Origin: Pseudomonadota bacterium
Lineage (GTDB): Bacteria > Pseudomonadota > Gammaproteobacteria > Steroidobacterales > Steroidobacteraceae
Reading direction: 5' to 3'
Length of the DNA: 10,019 nucleotides
Assembly: GCA_003242275.1 (NCBI GenBank)
Contig: QGUX01000117.1
Coordinates: forward strand, 1 to 10,019
The notes below the pieces were generated by a model that saw only the letters and a list, made by a program, of their open reading frames with translations, had not been told where the DNA came from and did no database searches. A program made the translations under genes and the position numbers. This document shows, piece by piece, positions 1 to 10,019 of this stretch (positions are counted from its first letter, which is position 1; each line of letters starts with the position of its first letter).

Positions 1-81
1 GTGCGACTGTCCATCGGCCTGGAGCACATCGACGACCTGAAGGAGGACATCGACCAGGCGCTGCAGGCCTCGGCGCGCTGA
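1..81 (+). CDS. Cys/Met-metabolism PLP-dependent enzyme, C-terminal fragment
   Basis: Only the last 26 residues lie in the window, ending at a TGA at 79-81; the gene begins upstream of base 1. The visible tail starts VRLSIGLEHIDDL and ends QALQASAR. This matches the conserved C-terminal strand and helix of the trans-sulfuration family (cystathionine gamma-synthase, cystathionine beta-lyase, O-succinyl- or O-acetylhomoserine sulfhydrylase), where (V/I)RLS(V/I)G(L/I)E.(I/V)DDL precedes a final helix. These are pyridoxal-phosphate enzymes of methionine and cysteine metabolism. The catalytic lysine and substrate-specific residues are outside the window, so the exact enzyme (metZ, metB or metC) cannot be chosen. 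It is the only plus-strand gene here and converges on the minus-strand cluster. The GTG at position 1 is simply an internal valine codon. Confidence 0.85.
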   Translation: MRLSIGLEHIDDLKEDIDQALQASAR

Positions 82-90
82 AGCGCGTCA

Positions 91-122
91 CCGGCGCGGC
101 GGGGACGGACCCGCCGCGCCGG
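91..122. terminator. Perfect 13-bp hairpin between convergent genes, probable bidirectional terminator
   Basis: The arm ccggcgcggcggg at 91-103 is the exact reverse complement of 110-122, with a six-base loop (gacgga) at 104-109. The stem is entirely G/C. It starts 9 bases after the stop of the plus-strand enzyme and ends 8 bases after the stop of the minus-strand HExxH gene, so it serves the 3' end of both transcripts. Neither side is followed by a U-tract, so it is not a textbook intrinsic terminator. In GC-rich genomes such hairpins may still end transcription or protect 3' ends. The structure is seen directly; the function is inferred. Confidence 0.7.
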
Positions 123-130
123 CGGGAACC

Positions 131-613
131 CTAGAGCCGGCAGTTCCAGGTCAGCCGGCCGTCATCGTCGATGAGGCCGTGCCCGAGCAGCCACAGCCGC
201 GCATCCTCGGCGTCCTCGGCGAACCAGGCGCGCGCCGAGCCGAGCCGGAAGCTGTAACCCCACTCGTCCATGTCCTGGCAGGCGCGCGCGAAGCCGCACT
301 GCGGCAGCTCGCTGGCCAGCAGGATCTGCAGGTAGCACACCCCGCACTCCTCCAGGTCGTCGCCGCCGGCATCGGTGTCGAGGCCGGCGCGCCGCTCCGG
401 CGTCATGCAGATGAAATGCGCCGCCTCGTGCAGCACCGAGTGCAGCGGCGTGTCCGGGCGGGCGTACAGCGTGCTGCCCTTCAGGCCCGCCTCCGAGTCG
501 CCCCAGTAGCTGCCGGGGATCGGTTCGCCGTCGGGCACCATGCGCAGGCCGAGGCCGAAGCGGGCGAGCAGTGCGCCGATGGCGGCGCGGTCCAGGCCTT
601 CCATGCGCAGCAT
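131..613 (-). CDS. Uncharacterised 160-residue protein with HExxH metal-binding motif
   Basis: Function not recognised. The protein has HEAAH at residues 62-66, the classic zinc (or iron) site of metallopeptidases and some metal-dependent hydroxylases. An E-E pair at 88-89 heads a predicted helix (EECGVCYLQILLASEL), at a spacing that would suit a third, gluzincin-like ligand. Other likely conserved blocks are PIPGSYWGDSEAGL (31-44) and DMDEWGYSFRLGSARAWF (about 113-130). There is no signal peptide or membrane segment, so it is probably cytoplasmic. From memory, similar proteins are annotated as hypothetical in other proteobacteria; this was not checked. The ATG at 613 has an AGGG six bases upstream; a second ATG at 604 is possible. 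It starts 8 bases after the lptE stop, so it is probably cotranscribed with leuS-lptE. The H-E-x-x-H-aromatic…RR arrangement loosely recalls the elongation factor P hydroxylase EpmC, but the rest differs. Confidence is high that it is a gene, low on any activity. Confidence 0.85.
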   Translation of the reverse strand: MLRMEGLDRAAIGALLARFGLGLRMVPDGEPIPGSYWGDSEAGLKGSTLYARPDTPLHSVLHEAAHFICMTPERRAGLDTDAGGDDLEECGVCYLQILLASELPQCGFARACQDMDEWGYSFRLGSARAWFAEDAEDARLWLLGHGLIDDDGRLTWNCRL

Positions 614-621
614 GCGAGGCC

Positions 622-1112
622 CTACAGCGATGCCAGGCGCCGCATCACGACGCTGGCCAGGTCGCGCGCCAGTGCCTCCCGCAGCACGTCCTTCTCGCGT
701 TCCTTGGCGAGCTGGCGGCGCTCGTCGTAACTGAAGATGCGGGTCAGCATGAAGGGCTCGGCCGGCATCAGCGTCTCGCCGCCGCGCCGCACTTCCACCT
801 CCACCTCGTAGACCAGCTCGTAGTCGGTGGGGATGTTGCGGGCGTCCACCGACAGCACCTTCTCGGTGAAGCTGTCGGCCAGGATGCGCACCACGGCGTC
901 CCCGGCGCCGGCCGTGTCGATGAGCCTGGCGCCCGAGCCATCCAGCGAGCGGCGCAGCGCGCGGGTGAAGTCGCTGTGCCGGTCGACCGGCCGCACCTCC
1001 ACGCGCGAGAGCTCCGGCGGCAGGCCATAGCGTCCCTGGAGCTGGAAGCCGCAGGCGGCCAGCAGCAGCGCGGCCAGCAGTCCCGTTCCCAGCGCGCCCG
1101 GCAGTCGAGGCA

Positions 1113-1113
<1 letters not shown>
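622..1113 (-). CDS. lptE: LPS-assembly lipoprotein LptE
   Basis: LptE is the outer-membrane lipoprotein that plugs the LptD barrel and helps deliver lipopolysaccharide to the cell surface. With the ATG at 1113 the protein has 163 residues. It has a short basic N-terminus, a hydrophobic stretch, and the lipobox LAAC with the lipidated cysteine at residue 21. Residues +2 and +3 are G-F, with no aspartate retention signal, so it should be sorted to the outer membrane. The mature start CGFQLQGRYGLP is typical of the family, as are the single small α/β domain and the charged C-terminal helix. Length is within the usual range. The leuS stop and lptE start share a base (TGATG); a GTG at 1116 directly upstream is an alternative start and gives the familiar GTGA overlap. 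Either way translation is probably coupled to leuS, the usual gammaproteobacterial partner. Confidence 0.95.
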
Positions 1114-5382
<4,269 letters not shown>

Positions 5383-5391
5383 AACTCTCGG

Positions 5392-5397
5392 TCCTCC
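5392..5397 (-). promoter_or_regulatory. Strong Shine-Dalgarno of degQ
   Basis: GGAGGA on the minus strand lies nine bases before the ATG at 5382. It is a near-consensus ribosome binding site. It selects this start over upstream in-frame candidates such as the ATG at 5517, whose codons show no protein-like composition. Confidence 0.8.
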
Positions 5398-5417
5398 GCA
5401 ATCCATCGGTTCCAAGG

Positions 5418-5446
5418 ATAGACCCAATCCTGCCGCAAGGTGTTCC
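5418..5446 (-). promoter_or_regulatory. Possible sigma-E/AlgU-type promoter of degQ
   Basis: On the minus strand GGAACA (5446-5441) is followed 18 bases later by TCTAT (5422-5418). This resembles the extracytoplasmic sigma-E pattern (GGAACTT, about 16 bases, TCTGA-like). HtrA genes are known sigma-E/AlgU targets, and the elements lie 36-64 bases upstream of the degQ ATG. The -35 is imperfect and the spacing about one base long, so this is a tentative call. No better sigma-70 pair is visible in the gap. Confidence 0.3.
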
Positions 5447-5474
5447 TGCCACCGGGGCAGATGAACGAGGTTTA

Positions 5475-5509
5475 AGGGCGTCAGCGCCCCGCAGCGCGGC
5501 CCGCGGCCG
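5475..5509 (-). terminator. Two small hairpins just after lnt, possible weak terminator
   Basis: On the minus strand CGGCC-GCG-GGCCG (5509-5497) is followed by GGGCG-CTGA-CGCCC (5489-5476), the second running into TTAAA. Each stem is five base pairs of G/C. They begin 8 bases after the lnt stop, in the 134-base gap before degQ. Position and shape suit an end of the miaB-to-lnt transcript, but the stems are short and the T-run is only two long, so read-through is plausible. Confidence 0.35.
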
Positions 5510-5516
5510 GCTGCCA

Positions 5517-7064
5517 TCAGGTGCGGGCCCTGGCCCGGTTTCTCAAGGCCCCGGCCACCGGGAGGGCCAGCAGCAGCAGGGCCAGCACCAGCACGGGCAG
5601 GTTGCCGGCGGCCAGGTAGGGGGTGGAGCCCTGCCGGGGCTGGAAGGCACCCCGCAGCACCGTCGGCGTGAACTCCGGCGCCTGGGCCGTGATGCGCCCC
5701 CGGGGATCGAGGATGGCCGACACGCCGTCATTGGCGGCGCGCAGCACGTAGCGGCGTGACTCGATGGCCCGCATGCGGGCAATCTGCAGGTGCTGGTAGC
5801 GCGCCGGGGAACGGCCGAACCAGGCGTCATTGGTGACCGTGACCACGGCGCCCGAGCTGCGGACCTCGTGCCGCAGCAGCGCCGGGTAGGCGTCCTCGTA
5901 GCAGATGTTCGGCGCCAGGCGCACGCCGGCGGCGACGAAGGGCTCCTGGCGGCGCGCACCGCGGGTGAAGTCCGAGTACGGCAGGTTCATCAGCCTGAGC
6001 CACCGGCGCACGAAGCCCGGCACCGGGAAGAACTCGCCGAAGGGCACGAGCTGGCGCTTGTCGTAGAAGACCGGCTCCTCGCCCGCCAGCGCCAGCATGG
6101 AGTTGTAGTAGCGGTCCTCGCCCGGGTCGTCGGCCGGTTCCACGCGCATCACGCCCATCACCACGTCCGAGCCGCTGCGGTGCGCGTCCGACCACACGGC
6201 GCCCACGTAGCCCGCAAGGCGGTTGGCCACTTCCGGCAACGCCGATTCGGGCCACACGATCAGGTCCGCGCCCAGGGCCTCGCGGTGCAGCCGCTCGTAG
6301 GTATCGAGGATGTTCTGCTGGTTGGACAGCAGCCACTTCATGTCCTGCGGAATCGCGCCCTGCAGGATGGCCACGCTGCGCGGCGGCCCGGCGGGAGTCG
6401 TCCACGGCACCTCGCGCAGCGCCAGGCCGCAGGTCCAGGGCAGCACCAGGGCCACCAGCGCCACCGCGCGTCGCGCCCCCCGCTCCTGCCCCAGCGCCGG
6501 CAGCGCGCCAGCGCCCATCAGCAGCGCGAAGCTCACCAGCGGCACGCCGCCCACCGGCGCCAGGCCGGCGAGGAAGGTATCGGTCTGCGAGTAGCCCAGC
6601 GACAGCCACGGAAAACCGGTGAGGAACCAGCCGCGCCACCACTCCACCAGCACCCACGCGGCCGGCACCCACAGCAGTCGCCCGGCCAGCGAACCGGGCT
6701 CGAGCCAGCGCCGCACCACGTAGCCGAGCAGCGCCTGGTAGGCGGCCATGATGACCACCAGCGCGCCCATCACCGCCAGCGCGATGACGATGGGCGCGCC
6801 GCCGAAGCCGCGGATCGAGATGTACAGCCACCACGTGCCGGCGGTGTACAGGCCGATGCCGAACCAGAAACCCAGCCAGGCCCCCTCGCGCGGGGTGGCC
6901 GCGCGCGACCACAGCAGCACCAGCAGCGCCGGCGCGAGCAGCGCCAGCCACCACTGGCCGTAGGGGGCATACGCGAACGACAGCGCCACGCCGCCCGCCG
7001 CGGCGACCAGGCGCGGCAGCCGGCGCAGGGCGCCGGCGGCGCGCGGCGGAACCGCCTCAGCCAC
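5517..7064 (-). CDS. lnt: Apolipoprotein N-acyltransferase Lnt
   Basis: Lnt is an inner-membrane enzyme that adds the third acyl chain to the N-terminal cysteine of lipoproteins, allowing Lol-dependent export to the outer membrane. The protein has N-terminal membrane helices, a periplasmic nitrilase-fold domain, and a final hydrophobic helix (YLAAGNLPVLVLALLLLALP) before a basic tail. From the GTG start, the catalytic triad is Glu273 (VWPES), Lys336 (YDKRQLVPFGEFFP) and Cys388 (NICYED), aligning with E. coli E267/K335/C387. Length is 515 residues against 512 in E. coli. I chose the GTG at 7064, which overlaps the corC stop by 8 bases, because its N-terminus has family length. An ATG at 7100 would overlap corC by 44 bases and add 12 residues. 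The order corC-lnt is typical. Two neighbours, the DegQ-like protease and LptE, carry lipoboxes and would be substrates. Confidence 0.96.
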   Translation of the reverse strand: MAEAVPPRAAGALRRLPRLVAAAGGVALSFAYAPYGQWWLALLAPALLVLLWSRAATPREGAWLGFWFGIGLYTAGTWWLYISIRGFGGAPIVIALAVMGALVVIMAAYQALLGYVVRRWLEPGSLAGRLLWVPAAWVLVEWWRGWFLTGFPWLSLGYSQTDTFLAGLAPVGGVPLVSFALLMGAGALPALGQERGARRAVALVALVLPWTCGLALREVPWTTPAGPPRSVAILQGAIPQDMKWLLSNQQNILDTYERLHREALGADLIVWPESALPEVANRLAGYVGAVWSDAHRSGSDVVMGVMRVEPADDPGEDRYYNSMLALAGEEPVFYDKRQLVPFGEFFPVPGFVRRWLRLMNLPYSDFTRGARRQEPFVAAGVRLAPNICYEDAYPALLRHEVRSSGAVVTVTNDAWFGRSPARYQHLQIARMRAIESRRYVLRAANDGVSAILDPRGRITAQAPEFTPTVLRGAFQPRQGSTPYLAAGNLPVLVLALLLLALPVAGALRNRARART

Positions 7065-7935
7065 TCTTGCCGTGGGCGGCCACGGCGTCCGGCGCCGCAT
7101 CGCCGCTGCTTGGGACGGTCACCCGCAGCGCCTCCACGCGCCGGCGGTCGGCGCGCAGCACGCGGAATTCATAGCCGTCGAGCACGGCCGACTCGCCGCG
7201 CCGCGGCAGGCGCCCGAAGTGCGCGGTGACCAGGCCCGCGATGGTGTCGTAGTCGTCGTCGGAGAAGTGCGCGCCGAAGTACTCGTTGAACTCCTCGATG
7301 CGCGTGGCGCCGCGCACCTGGAACTGGCGCTCGCCCTCGCGGCGGATGTTCTTCTCGTCCTCGGTGTCGAACTCGTCGTCGATCTCGCCGACGATCTGCT
7401 CGATCACGTCCTCCATGGTGACCAGGCCCGCCACGCTGCCGTACTCGTCGATGGCGATGGCCATGTGGTTCCTGCCGCTGCGCAGTTCCTTCAGCAGCAC
7501 GTTGACGCGCTTGGATTCGGGCACGAACAGGGGCTTGCGCATCCACTCGCGCAGCTCGAAGCGCGCGTAGGCACCCAGCGTGTAGAAGCGCAGCAGGTCC
7601 TTGGCCAGCAGGATGCCCACCACCTTCTCGCCGTCGGCGTCGAGCACGGGGAAGCGGGAGTGGCCGGAATTGATCGCCACCGACAGGATGCGCTGCGCGG
7701 GATCGTCCTCGCGCACGGTGATCATCTCGTTGTGCGGGACCATGATGTCCCGCACCTGCAGGTCGGCCACGTCGAGCACGCCCTCGACCATCGAGAGTGC
7801 ATCCGAGTCGAGCAGGCCGCGGCTCGCCGCATCCGCCAGCATCTCGCGCAGCGCGGCGCGGTCCTTGGGTGCGGTCAGGCGGCGGATGCGCCGCATCACC
7901 GAATTGCGCGTGCTACTGTCGTCTTCCTCGCCCAT
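7057..7935 (-). CDS. corC: CorC/YbeX, CBS-domain protein
   Basis: The protein has 292 residues, the same length as E. coli CorC (YbeX). Two CBS domains lie at about 63-122 (opening DIMVPHNEM) and 130-187 (ending MEDVIEQIVGEIDDEFD). A C-terminal CorC/HlyC domain spans about 203-276. There is no membrane segment, so this is the soluble form rather than the DUF21-containing membrane form. The family was first tied to CorA-dependent magnesium and cobalt efflux; later work in E. coli links ybeX to ribosome maturation. CBS domains probably bind an adenine nucleotide. The ATG at 7935 lies inside the end of ybeY (23-base overlap) and has only a weak GAGAAA upstream, consistent with coupled translation. 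An acidic N-terminal stretch (EEDD, residues 3-6) is typical. Confidence 0.96.
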   Translation of the reverse strand: MGEEDDSSTRNSVMRRIRRLTAPKDRAALREMLADAASRGLLDSDALSMVEGVLDVADLQVRDIMVPHNEMITVREDDPAQRILSVAINSGHSRFPVLDADGEKVVGILLAKDLLRFYTLGAYARFELREWMRKPLFVPESKRVNVLLKELRSGRNHMAIAIDEYGSVAGLVTMEDVIEQIVGEIDDEFDTEDEKNIRREGERQFQVRGATRIEEFNEYFGAHFSDDDYDTIAGLVTAHFGRLPRRGESAVLDGYEFRVLRADRRRVEALRVTVPSSGDAAPDAVAAHGKSG

Positions 7936-8431
7936 TGCGTTTTCTCGTGCGGCGCCGGGCCGCCACCTCCGTCACGGTATAGGGATTGCCGAAGCCCAGC
8001 TTCCTGAGCACGGCGATCTCGCGCCGCTCCATGCGAGCCGCGTCGGATTCGTTCTCGTGGTCATGGCCGGCCAGGTGCAGCGTGCCGTGCACCACCAGGT
8101 GCGCCCAGTGTGCGACCTCGCGCTTGCCCTGGGCGCGCGCCTCCCGCCGCAGCACCGCGGCGCAGATGACCACGTCGCCCAGCGGCTTCGGACGCACCCG
8201 TCCGGTGTCCTGCGCCGGGAAGGCCAGCACGTTGGTGGGCCGGTCCTTGCCCCGGTAGCGGCGGTTCAGCACCCGCATGCGCGCCGGCGAGACCACCTGC
8301 ACCGCCATCTCGTGGCCGGCGCCGCGCGATCCCAGCGCGGCCTCGGCCCAGCGCGCCATCAGCCGCGCCGGCGGCGCCTTGGTGCGCGGGGGAATGCGGC
8401 ACTCCACGATCAGCGGCGGCCTGGGCCTCAT
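7913..8431 (-). CDS. ybeY: Endoribonuclease YbeY (rRNA maturation factor)
   Basis: YbeY is a single-domain metalloprotein needed for 16S rRNA 3'-end maturation and late 70S ribosome quality control. The zinc site H-x3-H-x5-H is complete: His115, His119 and His125 within HGTLHLAGHDHE. The conserved block RRYRGKDRPTNVLAFP (about 58-73) carries the family arginine at about 60. The GFGNPY motif (147-151) marks where most homologues end. Here a strongly basic tail follows to residue 172, rich in Arg and Lys, against 155 residues in E. coli. That tail is encoded across the start of corC. The ATG at 8431 overlaps the phoH stop as ATGA, so translation is coupled to phoH, its known functional partner. 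Confidence 0.96.
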   Translation of the reverse strand: MRPRPPLIVECRIPPRTKAPPARLMARWAEAALGSRGAGHEMAVQVVSPARMRVLNRRYRGKDRPTNVLAFPAQDTGRVRPKPLGDVVICAAVLRREARAQGKREVAHWAHLVVHGTLHLAGHDHENESDAARMERREIAVLRKLGFGNPYTVTEVAARRRTRKRNGRGRRQ

Positions 8432-9426
8432 ACCGGCGGACTCTGCTCGTAGGCGCGCACGATCCGCTGCACCAGCGGGTGGCGCACCACGTCGCTGGCA
8501 TCGAAATGGGAGATGGCCACGCCGGCCACGCTGGGCAGCACGTCCAGCGCATGGCGCAGCCCGGACAGCCGGCCGGCGGGCAGGTCGGTCTGGGTCAGGT
8601 CGCCGGTGACCACCGCGCGCGAGCCGAAGCCGATGCGCGTCAGGAACATCTTCATCTGCTCCGGCGTGGTGTTCTGCGCCTCGTCGAGGATGATGAAGGA
8701 CTCGTTCAGCGAGCGGCCGCGCATGAAGGCCAGCGGCGCCACCTCGATGATGTTGCGCTCGATGAATCGCGCCACGCGGTCGAAGCCCATCATCTCGTAC
8801 AGCGCGTCGTACATGGGCCTGAGGTACGGATCGACCTTCTGCGTCAGGTCGCCGGGCAGGAAGCCCAGCCGCTCGCCCGCCTCCACCGCCGGCCGCACCA
8901 GCACGATGCGGCGCACGCGCTCGGAATGCAGCGCTTCCACGGCGCAGGCCACCGCCAGGTAGGTCTTGCCGGTGCCCGCCGGCCCCACGCCGAAGGTGAG
9001 GTCATGGCCGTGGATGTTGGCCATGTACTGCTTCTGGTGCTCGCCGCGCGCGCGGATCACCCCGCGCGGCACGCGCGCCGCGTCCTCGCCGGGCAGGGGG
9101 ATCACCGGTGCGGCGCGCACCGGGCTCCCGCCGCCGCCCTCGACGATCTCGTGCTCGCGCAGGGCAAGGTGCACGTCCGGCAGGTCCACGGCATTGCCGC
9201 TGCCGGTGAGCGCGAACAGGTCCTTGAGCACCTGCGCGGCGCCGCTGGCGCCGGTGCCGGCGATGCGGAACTGGTTGCCGCGGCGGCGGATTTCCACGCC
9301 CAGGCGCTGCTCCACCAGCTTCAGGTTCTGGTCCAGCGGGCCGCAGAGCGCGGCCAGGCGATGGTTGTCCTCGGGCAGCAACTCGAACTCCAGCGCCTGC
9401 GGCACGGCGGAGTCGCGTTTCTTCAC
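8428..9426 (-). CDS. phoH: PhoH-like ATPase (YbeZ)
   Basis: This is a cytoplasmic P-loop ATPase of the PhoH family, considered an RNA-linked helicase or ATPase partner of YbeY. The 332-residue protein (E. coli YbeZ is 346) has an N-terminal KH-like region (about 15-75) and a Walker A GPAGTGKT at 148-155. Walker B is FIILDEAQN at 244-252, and VVTGDLTQ at 272-279 is a further family motif. The start is a GTG at 9426, overlapping the miaB stop as GTGA, with GGAG eight bases upstream. The frame stays open to 9999, but the upstream part is out of frame within miaB and is not real. The stop overlaps the ybeY ATG. Confidence 0.96.
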   Translation of the reverse strand: MKKRDSAVPQALEFELLPEDNHRLAALCGPLDQNLKLVEQRLGVEIRRRGNQFRIAGTGASGAAQVLKDLFALTGSGNAVDLPDVHLALREHEIVEGGGGSPVRAAPVIPLPGEDAARVPRGVIRARGEHQKQYMANIHGHDLTFGVGPAGTGKTYLAVACAVEALHSERVRRIVLVRPAVEAGERLGFLPGDLTQKVDPYLRPMYDALYEMMGFDRVARFIERNIIEVAPLAFMRGRSLNESFIILDEAQNTTPEQMKMFLTRIGFGSRAVVTGDLTQTDLPAGRLSGLRHALDVLPSVAGVAISHFDASDVVRHPLVQRIVRAYEQSPPV

Positions 9427-10019
9427 GCCGTGAGCTCCGTGCGCTGCGCGGCGGCCAGCCGCCCGCGCAGGGAATTGTTCAGCGCCTCGGTGATCTCCAC
9501 GTCGACGAAGCGGTTGACCAGCCGCGCGTCGCCGTCGAAGTTCACCCAGCGGTTGTTCTCGGTGCGGCCGGCCATCTGCCGCGGATTGCGCTTCGACGGC
9601 CGCTCCACCAGCACGCGCTGCACCGTGCCCACCATGCGCTCGCTGATGGCGCGCGCCTGCGCGTCGATCTGCGCCTGCAGGCGCACCAGCCGCTCGAGCT
9701 TGAGCTCGCGCGGCACGTCGTCGGGGAGCGAGGCGGCCGGCGTGCCGGGACGGCGGCTGTAGATGAAGCTGAAGGACTGGTCGAAGTTGCACTCGGCCAC
9801 CAGCTCCATGGTCTGCTCGAAGTCGCGCTCGGTCTCGCCCGGGAAGCCGACGATGATGTCGGTGGAGATGCTGATCTCCGGCCGTACCGCACGCAGCCTG
9901 CGCAGCTTCTGCTTGAACTCCAGCGCCGTGTAGCCGCGGCGCATCAGCGCCAGGATGCGGTCGGAGCCGGACGAGACCGGCAGGGACGGGGGGCCACAAA
10001 GTTGTCGCCGGAGCGACAG
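9423..10019 (-). CDS. miaB: tRNA-2-methylthio-N6-dimethylallyladenosine synthase MiaB, C-terminal part
   Basis: MiaB is a radical-SAM methylthiotransferase that modifies A37 of tRNAs reading UNN codons. The last 198 residues are present; the gene runs off the right edge in frame. Visible are [47 protein letters not shown], and a C-terminal TRAM RNA-binding domain (about the last 70 residues). The N-terminal MTTase domain and the CxxxCxxC iron-sulfur site lie outside the window. MiaB is favoured over RimO or MtaB by the [13 protein letters not shown] signatures and by the neighbouring phoH. The residues just before SGSDR read [11 protein letters not shown], where MiaB proteins have (H/F)LHLPVQ. 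Those differences all fall within 9972-9992, near the end of the window, and may be sequence error. The stop overlaps the phoH GTG. Confidence 0.93.
   Translation of the reverse strand: MSLRRQLCGPPSLPVSSGSDRILALMRRGYTALEFKQKLRRLRAVRPEISISTDIIVGFPGETERDFEQTMELVAECNFDQSFSFIYSRRPGTPAASLPDDVPRELKLERLVRLQAQIDAQARAISERMVGTVQRVLVERPSKRNPRQMAGRTENNRWVNFDGDARLVNRFVDVEITEALNNSLRGRLAAAQRTELTA

Noticed and set aside
5383..5517. Extending the protease start to the ATG at 5517
   Set aside because: The added 45 residues would bury a clear lipoprotein signal peptide inside the protein; the ATG at 5382 has a near-perfect ribosome binding site.
5790..7229. Plus-strand open frame of 479 codons opposite lnt, and 8479-9762 (427 codons) opposite phoH/miaB
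   Set aside because: They are composition-driven shadows: mostly Arg, Ala, Gly, Gln and His with no domain signal, against complete conserved genes on the minus strand.
9427..9999. Upstream extension of phoH to 9999 as an N-terminal domain
   Set aside because: This stretch is the out-of-frame reading of miaB. The GTG at 9426 has a GGAG at good spacing and gives a normal-length PhoH.
9945..10019. A frameshift in miaB near the right edge
   Set aside because: Translation is open in the miaB frame to the last base, and QLCG…LPV.SGSD aligns without a gap. The differences are substitutions, not a shift.

Overview
The window is a GC-rich piece of a proteobacterial chromosome, almost certainly gammaproteobacterial. 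The order miaB–phoH–ybeY–corC–lnt … leuS–lptE is the classic gammaproteobacterial block, the lipoprotein-processing and LPS-transport genes imply a Gram-negative double membrane, and several starts are GTG, as is usual in high-GC genomes. Genus cannot be named from the sequence; a Xanthomonadales-, Nevskiales- or Chromatiales-like lineage would fit. The window is almost wholly coding, with no rRNA, tRNA, CRISPR array, insertion sequence or prophage gene, and no gene-free stretch above 300 bases.

Layout. At the left edge (1-81, plus strand) lies only the C-terminus of a Cys/Met-metabolism PLP enzyme. It converges on everything else across a 49-base gap holding a perfect 13-bp hairpin. The remaining nine genes all lie on the minus strand, transcribed from the right edge: miaB (5' end outside the window), phoH (ybeZ), ybeY, corC (ybeX), lnt, a DegP/DegQ-type serine protease, leuS, lptE and a small conserved-looking protein with an HExxH motif. 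miaB to lnt is tightly overlapped (4, 4, 23 and about 8 bases). A 134-base gap with hairpins, a strong ribosome binding site and a possible promoter separates lnt from the protease. A terminator-like hairpin separates the protease from leuS. leuS, lptE and the small gene are again overlapping or 8 bases apart.

How the genes work together. miaB, phoH, ybeY and leuS serve tRNA modification, rRNA maturation/ribosome quality control and tRNA charging. lnt, the protease and lptE serve the envelope. Lnt completes lipoprotein acylation, and two of its neighbours, the DegQ-like protease and LptE, carry lipoboxes and so would be its substrates.

Points of interest. No undescribed multi-gene system is evident; this is mostly a housekeeping region. 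The best leads are: (1) the uncharacterised HExxH protein coupled to lptE, in the place where holA is often found; (2) the DegQ-type protease, which looks like an outer-membrane lipoprotein and sits between lnt and leuS; (3) a hairpin in front of leuS that also decides its start codon; and (4) a block of non-consensus residues in an otherwise conserved MiaB motif at the extreme right edge, which may be a sequence error.
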